Assembly (NCBI RefSeq): GCF_013282805.1
Contig: NZ_CP054038.1
Span: 434,001 to 498,000 of the forward strand
Length of the DNA stretch: 64,000 bases
Source of the DNA: Microbacterium hominis
Lineage (GTDB): Bacteria > Actinomycetota > Actinomycetes > Actinomycetales > Microbacteriaceae
Direction: 5' to 3'
Part shown: positions 32,732 through 40,064 of the stretch, in pieces
How the letters are laid out: each line of letters begins with the position of its first letter
Position numbering within the stretch: position 1 is the stretch's first letter
Notes under the pieces: model-generated
What the model was told of the DNA's origin: nothing
The model's database searches: none
What the model saw: only the letters and a program-made list of their open reading frames with translations
Program-made: the position numbers and the translations under genes

Positions 32732-33257
32732 GCTCACGGCGGACTCCCCGGCTCGCGCGACCACGCCATCGCGTCGCGCGAGGCCGATCGTGGTCGCGGC
32801 CGTGGTGGTGGTCGTGCTCGCGCTCATCGCGCTCCGGCTCTGGGTCTTCGACATCGTGACCGTCGCATCGGGCAGCATGGCTCCGACGCTGTGTGCGGGG
32901 GATCTGGTGCTCGTCGAGCGTGTCGCACCATGGCAGCGCCTGGAGCACGGCGACATCGTCGTCTTCGCGAACCCCGGCGATGGCAGCCCGACCGTGAAGA
33001 GGGTGGTGGGGCTGCCGGGGGAGCAGGTTGGGATCGCCGACGCGATCCTGACCGTCGACGGCGAATTCATCGACGAGTCGTACGTGGACCGGGCCACGAT
33101 CGACGGGGTCTACTTCGGTCCGGTCGAGGTGCCGCCGGACACGGTGTTCGTGATGGGCGACGCGCGCGAGTTCTCCATCGACTCCCGCGAATTCGGAGCG
33201 GTGCCCCGCGAAGACGTCAGCATGCGGATGCTCGTGAACCTGTCGGGGTGCCGCTGA
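32721..33257 (+). CDS. S26 signal peptidase (type I leader peptidase)
   Basis: Encodes 178 residues with one N-terminal membrane helix (about 22-41). The catalytic Ser52 is in ASGSMAPTL, the general-base Lys93 in TVKRVVGLPGE, and the conserved box VMGDAREFSIDSREFG near the C-terminus completes the Ser/Lys dyad protease. It removes signal peptides from exported proteins. The start overlaps the copper oxidase 1 gene by 11 bp, so the two are translated together; this strongly suggests a dedicated role in maturing the secreted proteins of this locus rather than general secretion. Confidence 0.93.
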   Translation: MGPELTADSPARATTPSRRARPIVVAAVVVVVLALIALRLWVFDIVTVASGSMAPTLCAGDLVLVERVAPWQRLEHGDIVVFANPGDGSPTVKRVVGLPGEQVGIADAILTVDGEFIDESYVDRATIDGVYFGPVEVPPDTVFVMGDAREFSIDSREFGAVPREDVSMRMLVNLSGCR

Positions 33258-33294
33258 CCGGCGGTCACCGCACCGCGTCGCGCGCCGCCACGTT

Positions 33295-33323
33295 TTGTCA
33301 GATCGGGCGTTCGGAGGTACCCT
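33295..33323 (+). promoter_or_regulatory. Promoter of sensor kinase gene 2
   Basis: -35 TTGTCA (33295-33300) and -10 TACCCT (33318-33323) with a 17-base spacer containing CGTTCGGAGG. It matches the kinase 1 promoter in hexamers, spacing and the spacer motif; ACGCGGGG follows the -10 in both. Confidence 0.65.
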
Positions 33324-33443
33324 GCCCTCACGCGGGGAGCACGCGGTCTCTTGGGGCGACCGCTCGGGGCGGCTTGGGCGCCGCGCCACCCTCCCACGGT
33401 GCTGATGGGGTGCGCCGAGATCCCGCGCAGAATCGAGGGCACC

Positions 33444-34829
33444 ATGAGACTGCCCACTTCCCCCGCGCGAGGGCCGATCGTGCGAGCCGTGCTGATCTTC
33501 GGTCTCGCCGCGATCGCCTCGCTCGCCGTGGTCTGGCTGGCGACGTTCGCGGGCACGCGCACCGTCGCGTACGACCAGGCTCTCGATGATGCGCAGCGTC
33601 GCACCGAGGCGATGGCGGTGCTGACCTTTCCCGCCGCGCTCGAGCGCGCGTTCGCCGGCGACGACGCCGCTCTGCAGGATGCCGTGAGCGCGCGCATCGA
33701 GGAGGGCTATCTCTCGGCCGTGCTGGTGCGTGACGGCGACGGCACCCTCGTCTACTCCAGCCTCGGCAACACGGGGTCGCGGCACCCTCTTCCGGATGCC
33801 GCACGAGCGGCGATCGAGGAGGGGACGGTGACGTCGGAGCGCGCCGACCAGGACGAGCTGCGGTGGCTGCCGACGGCCACCGGCTACCTCGAGGTCTACG
33901 CGCCGTTGTCCGTTCCCGGCCACGGGACATACGCGATCGAGGTGTATTTCGACGACGCGGGCATCGAAGCTTTCGCCGACGTCGAGGTGAGCCAGATGCT
34001 CCCGATCATGCTGGTGCCGCTCATGAGTGTGCAGCTGATCATGGTCGCCGTCTTCCTCTGGCTCGTTCGTCGGGCGCGGAGGCAGGAGCGCGAGCGCGCG
34101 GAGCTGCTGGAGTTCTCGATCTCCGCGTCGGACCGGGAGCGCGAGCGCATCGCCGGCGACATCCACGACGGGCCGATCCAGGAGCTGGCAGGTGTCGGGT
34201 TCGTGCTCGACGCGGCCAAGCGGGTGCACGGCGATGATCAAGAGCGGCTGCTGGATGCCGCGCACGCGGCTCTGCGACGGGCCGCCACCTCGCTGCGCAC
34301 CCTCATGGCCGACATCTATCCTCCCGATCTGCACAGCGTCCCGCTGAAGCTGGCCATCACTCGGCTCGTGGAGACGACCGTGCCCGTCGAGGTGGCCGCG
34401 ACAGTCGACGTCGACGACATGCCGCCGCTGGGCGATGAGGCGATCGAGCTGGTGTACCGCATCGTGCGGGAGGCTCTCGGCAACGTCGCCAAGCACAGCG
34501 GCGCCGCCACCGTGCGGGTCGAGGTGGGGATGTCGCGGTTCGAGGAGACGTCGAAGGATGCCGTTCGCGTGCGGGTCACCGACGACGGTGTCGGCATCGA
34601 CGGCGTCGAGAGGTCGCCCCGTCAGTCGCACCACGTCGGGCTGAGGCTCATCCGCGATCGCGTCCGCAGTGTCGGGGGGACGGTGCAGATCGGCTCCGGA
34701 CCGGACGGGGGAACGGACGTCGTGGCGTTCATCCCGCTGCCGGCCCCGGCGCCGAAGGCGGCTCGACGCCGGTCCGGGGCGGCGGCGGGCGATGTCACGA
34801 CCGCCCCTGCACCCGAACCCGTCGCGTAG
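33444..34829 (+). CDS. NarL-type sensor histidine kinase, copy 2 of duplicated system
   Basis: Encodes 461 residues from ATG 33444 (after GAGGG). The layout is the same as the kinase at 27044: two membrane helices, a periplasm-facing region of about 150 residues, His241 in AGDIHDGPIQELAG, N-box REALGNVAKHS, G1 TDDGVGID and G2 HVGLRLIRDRV. The cytosolic domains are nearly identical to copy 1, whereas stretches of the sensor domain have diverged (for example SERADQDELRWLP against SERIAGEEMPLLP). Both kinases could therefore phosphorylate the same regulator while sensing different inputs. It is followed by a strong bidirectional terminator shared with secreted protein 2. Confidence 0.94.
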   Translation: MRLPTSPARGPIVRAVLIFGLAAIASLAVVWLATFAGTRTVAYDQALDDAQRRTEAMAVLTFPAALERAFAGDDAALQDAVSARIEEGYLSAVLVRDGDGTLVYSSLGNTGSRHPLPDAARAAIEEGTVTSERADQDELRWLPTATGYLEVYAPLSVPGHGTYAIEVYFDDAGIEAFADVEVSQMLPIMLVPLMSVQLIMVAVFLWLVRRARRQERERAELLEFSISASDRERERIAGDIHDGPIQELAGVGFVLDAAKRVHGDDQERLLDAAHAALRRAATSLRTLMADIYPPDLHSVPLKLAITRLVETTVPVEVAATVDVDDMPPLGDEAIELVYRIVREALGNVAKHSGAATVRVEVGMSRFEETSKDAVRVRVTDDGVGIDGVERSPRQSHHVGLRLIRDRVRSVGGTVQIGSGPDGGTDVVAFIPLPAPAPKAARRRSGAAAGDVTTAPAPEPVA

Positions 34830-34866
34830 GCGCCGGCCGAAGCGCGACCCCGCGCACACAGAGAGA

Positions 34867-34897
34867 GGGCGGGCGTGACTGGGGGTCACGCCCGCCC
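34867..34897. terminator. Bidirectional terminator between kinase 2 and secreted protein 2
   Basis: A 13-bp perfect stem GGGCGGGCGTGAC with a TGGGG loop and the complementary arm lies between the converging genes. It has no long T-run on either side. Confidence 0.75.
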
Positions 34898-34971
34898 GAA
34901 CGGTCACAGCACTGAGGCTGCTCCGTGCGGACGCCGGGGGGCTGGGGATCCTCGGCGTCCGGGCCTTCACA

Positions 34972-36921
34972 TCATCCTGCGGCGACCGATGCGATCAGCG
35001 TTCCTCCGCGACTGGTCTGGACGAGCACCGCGGTGATCCGCACGGCCGGGCCGGGCTTCTGGCGCAGCTCCCATCCGCCCACGGTGTCGACGGGAACCCG
35101 TCCGAGCAGCACGGGCGCCGCCGGGTTGGTGTTGTTCCAGATCAGCACCTGGGTGGGGGGCGACAGCGGCCCGGCGACTCCTCCGATGAGCGAGGTGCCG
35201 CCGATGCGCAGCTCCTGACCGACCTTGTGTCGAGCGACCGTCACCGCGAGGTCGCTCTCCAGTACGGGCACCGTCACATCCGCCGTCGTCACGAGTTCGG
35301 TCGTGGCGTTGCGGGCGACGACGTGCAGCGTGATCGGGGCCCACGGGGCGGCCGGGACCGTCGTGGACGCCGTCACGAACGGGGGGATGCTCAGCCGCGG
35401 CGTCGCCGTGGAGGCATCGGCCAGCTGCACGGCCGGTCCGCCGGTCTGCGTCCACGTGAACTCCGTCGCACCCTTCGTGGCGCTCGCGTCGATCGTCACG
35501 GTCGACCCGGGAGTCGCGGGGCTCAGGGGCGCGATCACGATCTCAGGCGGCCCCGGAGGCAGATCGGGGTTGGTTCCCCCGTCGTTGTCGCCGGGATCCT
35601 CGCCGTCCCCACCGGGCGGGACCGTGCTCGGTGTGGCGGTTCCGCCGGTGATGGTGACGCGGTGGGTGGTGGTGGGTCCGGTGGTGGTGTGGGCGGTGAT
35701 GTGGGCGGGTGGTGCGGTGAGGGTGAATTCGGTGGGGGTGGTGTCGGTGAGTTGGCCGATGCCGTCGATGGTGACGGGGTAGGTGGTGGCGGTTGCTTGG
35801 ATGGTGAGGACGGTGCCGTTGTATTCCGCGCGGTCGATGACGATGTCTTCGAGGTCGATGGTGGCGGTGCTGACGGGGTCGTCGGAGAGGTTGCGGACGG
35901 TGACCTGGGTGGGTGCGGCGCCGGGTTCGAGGGCGATGCGGGCGTAGTGGTATTCGGAGCCGTCGTCGTTGGTCATGGGTGTGGTGGCGTATTGGCCTTC
36001 GACACCGTCGACTTGGAGTTGGATGCTCTTGCTGGTGGCGAACACGTCGAGGAATCCGTCGGTGATGGATGCGCGGGTGCCGGCCAGGCCGGTGTTGGTG
36101 GCGATCTTGCCGCTGATGGTGAATTGGTCGGTGTCCAGGCTCAGGCCGGGTCCGGTGACGGAGAAGCGGTTGTAGCCGTCTTTGCCGCCGATGACGGTGT
36201 GTGCGATGCCGGGGTCGCCGACGAAGCCTGCGGGGGCTGCGGGGGCGGTGGCGGGGTCCCATTTCAGGAACGGGCCGAAGTTGCCGGTGAGGGCGAGGGT
36301 GAAGTTGCCCACGGAGGGGGCGATGTCTTCGACGAGGCGGCCGGCGCCGGTCTCGTCGGTGTCGATGGTGAGTTCGCCGAACGGGTGCCGGAAGGTGAGG
36401 GTGGCGTTGGCGGGTGCGTCGCGGACCACGACGCGGGTGCGGGCGAACACGACCTGGTTGCCGGGGGTGGCTTCTTCGGTGGTGAATGCTGCTTCCAGGC
36501 CGAGGGTGAGCACGGCGCGGCCGCCGCCGGGCAGGTCGAGTTCGGAGGCGACGAGCTGGTAGAAGAACTCGCCGGGGAAGTTGTCGGGGAAGCTGATCGG
36601 GATGGTGTCGTCGGGCACGTCGCCGGGCAGGAATCCGCACATCGGGTTGTCGATGTCCAGGCAGGGTTCGATGCGGGTGCCGGTGGAGTCTTCGTACCAG
36701 GCCGGGAAGCCGTGGTCGGAGCTGGACGGGCCGACCGCGGTCAGACCTCCCGGGTTGGTGACCGTGACCCGTGTGGCCGCGTTGGCGACCGTGGTTCCGG
36801 TCAACACCAGAACACCCACCGCCACCGCCGCCACCCACGGCGACGGCCGCCGACCGGGCGATGTCAGCGACATCCTCTTCTTCTGCTGCGCGCCAGGCGC
36901 AGACGCAATTCGTGCGACCAC
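34972..36921 (-). CDS. Large secreted surface protein with Ig/PKD-like domain, copy 2
   Basis: Encodes 649 residues from GTG 36921 (after GGGGAGAG). Same architecture as the protein ending at 28861: signal peptide with core VAAVAVGVLVLTGTTVANAA, a roughly 400-residue unassigned domain, linker, PKD/Ig-like domain (SPATPGSTVTIDASAT, FTWTQTGGPAV) and the terminal beta domain with IWNNTNPAAPVLLGRV. From the signal peptide to the linker it differs from copy 1 at only about two residues (Ala/Val and Asp/Glu), while the linker is different (Gly/Asp-rich here, Pro-rich in copy 1) and the C-terminal third shows many changes. This pattern indicates recent gene conversion. No following small membrane gene is present. 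Confidence 0.88.
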   Translation of the reverse strand: MVARIASAPGAQQKKRMSLTSPGRRPSPWVAAVAVGVLVLTGTTVANAATRVTVTNPGGLTAVGPSSSDHGFPAWYEDSTGTRIEPCLDIDNPMCGFLPGDVPDDTIPISFPDNFPGEFFYQLVASELDLPGGGRAVLTLGLEAAFTTEEATPGNQVVFARTRVVVRDAPANATLTFRHPFGELTIDTDETGAGRLVEDIAPSVGNFTLALTGNFGPFLKWDPATAPAAPAGFVGDPGIAHTVIGGKDGYNRFSVTGPGLSLDTDQFTISGKIATNTGLAGTRASITDGFLDVFATSKSIQLQVDGVEGQYATTPMTNDDGSEYHYARIALEPGAAPTQVTVRNLSDDPVSTATIDLEDIVIDRAEYNGTVLTIQATATTYPVTIDGIGQLTDTTPTEFTLTAPPAHITAHTTTGPTTTHRVTITGGTATPSTVPPGGDGEDPGDNDGGTNPDLPPGPPEIVIAPLSPATPGSTVTIDASATKGATEFTWTQTGGPAVQLADASTATPRLSIPPFVTASTTVPAAPWAPITLHVVARNATTELVTTADVTVPVLESDLAVTVARHKVGQELRIGGTSLIGGVAGPLSPPTQVLIWNNTNPAAPVLLGRVPVDTVGGWELRQKPGPAVRITAVLVQTSRGGTLIASVAAG

Positions 36922-37260
36922 GTCGCTCTCCCCATATCTCGCTCGCTGACATCCCTAACCCCAGTTCAGCGCGAGCGTCTCGGCAAACCTCCCCTGAAAC
37001 CGGAGAGCGCGGTGAGCCCCTCTTGGGGGGACCTACGTCCCCCAAACGAGGGGGGTGGGTGCCGGCCCCCAATTTGGGGGTGGGCCGATCCTCCGAGCGG
37101 AGGGTGCTGTACCCGCCGGCTGCTGGCGACAATCATCGCGGTGGCCGTTTCGGCGGCCGATGCGGGACGCTTGGGGCGACCGTTTTCACGCATCGGTCTC
37201 TTCGCGGCTCACCGCGGAACGCGTGGGGCGGTCCGCACTCCGAGGCTCTGGGGGCCGATC
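36922..37260. promoter_or_regulatory. Divergent control region of secreted protein 2 and copper oxidase 2
   Basis: This 339-bp region has three C-tract/G-tract palindromes: CCCCTCTTGGGGGG (37017-37030), CCCCCAAACGAGGGGGG (37039-37055) and CCCCCAATTTGGGGG (37066-37080). A TTGGGGCGACCG motif near 37171 also occurs in the kinase 2 leader, and GGCTCTGGGGGCC lies at 37244-37256 directly before the oxidase ATG. The first part also shares CTGACATCCC with copy 1. I take these as shared regulatory elements; no protein binding is shown. Confidence 0.55.
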
Positions 37261-38883
37261 ATGACCGTAACGCGCCGTGAAATGATGACGCTGACCGCAC
37301 TCGCCGGCGTCGCTGCCGCGGGAGCCGCCGCACTGACTGTTCCGTGGGGAGCGCCCGTCGCTGCCGGTACGCCCAGTCAGCTGGCATCCAAGTACTTCCC
37401 GAAGCGGTTCGCCGCCACTCTGCCGATGCAGCCCGTGCTCATGCCGACGCGCACGGACGTCGACGAGCAGGGGCCGGTCAACTACTACGACGTCTCGCAG
37501 GTGGTCGCGAATGCGAAGATCCTCCCGGGCGGACTGCTGACACCTGTCCTCGCTTACAACGGCCTGGTGCCCGGACCGCGCATCGACATCGACCAGGGAA
37601 CCCGCGCCGTGCTGCGCATGCGCAATCGGCTCACCGCCACGCACCCCGTGTTCGGAACGCCGATCGCGACGTCGACCCATCTGCACGGCTCGGCGTCGCT
37701 GCCCGAGTACGACGGGTACGCGAGCGATATCACGCTGCCGGGGCAGATGAAGGACTATCACTACCCGAACTTCCAGGTCGCGCGCACGCTCTGGTACCAC
37801 GACCACGGGGTTCACTACACGGCGCAGAACGCCTACTCGGGGCTGGCCGCCCAGTACCACCTGCACGACGCGCAGGAGCGCTCGCTGCTTCCCCAGAGCG
37901 AATTCGACGTCGCCCTCACGATCTGCGACATGATGTTCCAGGCCGACGGGTCGCAGCTCTACGAGGACCGCAGTCACTCCGGGCTCTACGGCGACGTGAT
38001 CCTCGTCAACGGGACGCCGTGGCCGGTGATGAAGGTCAAGCGCCGCGTCTACCGCTTCCGGATCCTCAACTCGTCCATCTCGCGGTCCTACCGGCCGCAG
38101 CTGTCGCCGTCGACGCCGATGCACGTCGTCGCCACCGACGGCGGGCTGATGCCCAAGACCCAGTCGGTCAGCAACTTCCGGATCGGCTCGGCGGAGCGCT
38201 ACGAGGTGCTCATCGACTTCTCGCAGTTCAAGGCAGGTCAGCGCATCGAGATGCGGAACCTCTCGAACCCGAACAACCGCGACTACGACTTCACCGGCCA
38301 GATCATGGCGTTCGACGTCGTCGACGACCCGTTCACGACGGACGATCCGTCGGCCTTGAGCATCCCCGGCACACTCAACCCCGGCAACGAGGTGATGGCG
38401 CTGACCGAGAAGAGCGGCATGATCAAGCGCAACATCCGCGTCGAGCGTGATGACGTCACGAACATGTGGCAGCTCAACGAGGAGACCTGGGACGACGTCG
38501 TGGCCTCCGACTACACCGCGACTCTCGGCGACCCCACGGTCAACTCGACCGAGGTGTGGGAGATCGAGAACAAGTCGGGCGGCTGGTTCCACCCCGTGCA
38601 CATCCACCTCATCGACTTCAAGATCCTCTCGCGCAACGGCAAGGCGCCCTTCTCGTACGAGCTCGGCCCGAAGGACGTCGTCTACGTCGGCGAGGGCGAG
38701 AAGGTGCGGGTGCTCGCGAAGTTCGGCCCGCACGCGGGGCGGTACATGGTGCACTGCCACAACCTCGTGCACGAGGATCACGACATGATGCACCAGTTCC
38801 GGGTATGGCCGGCCGACGGCTCGTCGTACGATCCGCACCACCCCATCCTGGCTGCGCCGCCCGTGCCCGACGATGGGGCCTGA
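37261..38883 (+). CDS. CotA-like multicopper oxidase, copy 2
   Basis: Encodes 540 residues, the same length as the oxidase at 31109. The Tat-type start TRREMMTLTALAGVAAAGAA is followed by THLHGS, WYHDHG, HPVHIH and HCHNLVHEDHDMM, so all T1, T2 and T3 copper ligands are intact. Differences from copy 1 are scattered over the whole protein, unlike the homogenised secreted protein next to it. It should act outside the membrane on phenolic or metal substrates. It is followed 71 bp later by the response regulator gene instead of a signal peptidase. Confidence 0.94.
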   Translation: MTVTRREMMTLTALAGVAAAGAAALTVPWGAPVAAGTPSQLASKYFPKRFAATLPMQPVLMPTRTDVDEQGPVNYYDVSQVVANAKILPGGLLTPVLAYNGLVPGPRIDIDQGTRAVLRMRNRLTATHPVFGTPIATSTHLHGSASLPEYDGYASDITLPGQMKDYHYPNFQVARTLWYHDHGVHYTAQNAYSGLAAQYHLHDAQERSLLPQSEFDVALTICDMMFQADGSQLYEDRSHSGLYGDVILVNGTPWPVMKVKRRVYRFRILNSSISRSYRPQLSPSTPMHVVATDGGLMPKTQSVSNFRIGSAERYEVLIDFSQFKAGQRIEMRNLSNPNNRDYDFTGQIMAFDVVDDPFTTDDPSALSIPGTLNPGNEVMALTEKSGMIKRNIRVERDDVTNMWQLNEETWDDVVASDYTATLGDPTVNSTEVWEIENKSGGWFHPVHIHLIDFKILSRNGKAPFSYELGPKDVVYVGEGEKVRVLAKFGPHAGRYMVHCHNLVHEDHDMMHQFRVWPADGSSYDPHHPILAAPPVPDDGA

Positions 38884-38954
38884 CCCCGCTCGCCTTCCCT
38901 GGGGACGGGATCTCGCGGTGTAGTCTGGCGGGGAGCCTCTGGGGGGCCGACGCG

Positions 38955-39677
38955 ATGGGAAACACCGTGCATCACTCCGATGGCGCCGCAACGGAGTCGG
39001 GCGCCGTTCCTCGTCGTGTTCTGATCGTCGACGACCACAGGTCCTTCGCCGAGTTGCTCTCGCAGGCTCTCGTGACCGCCGGGTACAACGTGGTGGGGAT
39101 CGTGACGGATGCCACTCAGGCCACGCGCGCGAGCATCTCACTCGAGCCCGATGTCGTCGTCATGGACATCCAGATGCCGAAGCTCGACGGTCTGGCGGCC
39201 ACGCGGAGCATCCGGCAGATCCGGCCCGACGCCGTGGTGGTGATCGTCACCGCCCACGAAGACGCGGCATGGATCTCCCGCGCGGCCCTCGCCGGGGCGG
39301 GAGCCTTCATCCCGAAGCACGCGTCGCTCGATGAGATGCTCAGCGTGCTCGAGAAGGCGGGCACCGGTCCGATCGTGGTGGCTCCGTCAGCCTTCGCCCA
39401 CGACACCGCGCTGGCCGCGCGACCCGCCGCCGTCACTCTGACCGCGCGCGAGCAGGAGGTGCTGGCGCAGCTGGCCCGAGGGGTGCCGGCGAAGCAGATC
39501 GCGATCACGCTCGGCATCAGCGAGAACACGTGTCGCGGCTACATCAAGGCCGTACGCGCCAAGCTCGACGCCCACAGTCAGCTCGAGGCCATCGTGCGCG
39601 CCCAGGATCTCGGGCTCGTCCCCCACTCGGGCGGTCCCGCGGCCGACCCCGGCGACGTGCGGGCGGGCCCGGCCTGA
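38955..39677 (+). CDS. NarL/FixJ-type response regulator of the duplicated system
   Basis: Encodes 240 residues. A receiver domain has the acidic pair VDDH (D26/D27), phospho-acceptor Asp71 in VVVMDIQMPKLDG and Lys121 in FIPKHAS; the C-terminal LuxR-type helix-turn-helix reads LTAREQEVLAQLARG then VPAKQIAITLGISENTCRGY. It is the only response regulator within 12 kb of the two NarL-type kinases, so it is the probable common target. The leader contains TAGTCT as a possible -10 and GCCTCTGGGGGGCC close to the ATG, a motif almost the same as that before both oxidase genes. Start ATG 38955 was chosen to keep the receiver intact. Confidence 0.94.
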   Translation: MGNTVHHSDGAATESGAVPRRVLIVDDHRSFAELLSQALVTAGYNVVGIVTDATQATRASISLEPDVVVMDIQMPKLDGLAATRSIRQIRPDAVVVIVTAHEDAAWISRAALAGAGAFIPKHASLDEMLSVLEKAGTGPIVVAPSAFAHDTALAARPAAVTLTAREQEVLAQLARGVPAKQIAITLGISENTCRGYIKAVRAKLDAHSQLEAIVRAQDLGLVPHSGGPAADPGDVRAGPA

Positions 39678-39713
39678 CCTCGCGGGCACCCCGCGCGTGC
39701 GATGATCGGTGCC

Positions 39714-39983
39714 ATGTCACAAGCCGTCGAACGTCGCTCGAATCCGACCGCGTGGGCCGCCTTCTGGGTGGCGCTGGCCGGTCTCGTCCTCATGCCCATC
39801 CCGCTGTTCATCGGACTGATCGTGGGCGGCGGGCTGTCGATCGTCGCCGCGGTGCTCGCGGTGATCGCCCTGCTCAAGGGGCTCGCCCGCAGCGGGAAGG
39901 GCATCGCCCCGGTCGTCTTCGCGGCGATCTTCATCGCCCTCACCTGGGGCGGCATCTCGATCGGCGGCGGCACCATCTGGTGA
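39714..39983 (+). CDS. Small two-helix membrane protein, DUF4190-like
   Basis: Encodes 89 residues with two or three hydrophobic stretches (WAAFWVALAGLVLMPIPLF, GGGLSIVAAVLAVIALL, IAPVVFAAIFIALTWGGISI) and a short RSGKG loop, the plan of DUF4190-type proteins. ATG 39714 is preferred since GATGAT about 7 bases upstream could be the -10 of a leaderless mRNA; an ATG at 39702 is also in frame. Function unknown. It lies alone after the response regulator. Confidence 0.7.
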   Translation: MSQAVERRSNPTAWAAFWVALAGLVLMPIPLFIGLIVGGGLSIVAAVLAVIALLKGLARSGKGIAPVVFAAIFIALTWGGISIGGGTIW

Positions 39984-40026
39984 CCTCGACCGGCCGAGCG
40001 TGAGACGCGGTCGATCAGCGTGCCGC

Positions 40027-40054
40027 GTCGCCCCCGCGCGCGCACGGGGGCGAC
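40027..40054. terminator. Terminator hairpin between the DUF4190-like and GH3 genes
   Basis: GTCGCCCCCG (40027-40036) pairs perfectly with CGGGGGCGAC (40045-40054) around an 8-base loop, between the convergent ends. Confidence 0.7.
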
Positions 40055-40064
40055 GTCGGTGCGC

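Noticed and set aside
35227..38883. Very long + strand open frame (over 1200 codons) across the secreted-protein 2 region into the oxidase gene
   Set aside because: Its first part is antisense to the secreted-protein gene and is Gly/Val/Asp-monotonous, a by-product of GC-biased third positions. Only the last 541 codons are a real gene, starting at 37261.
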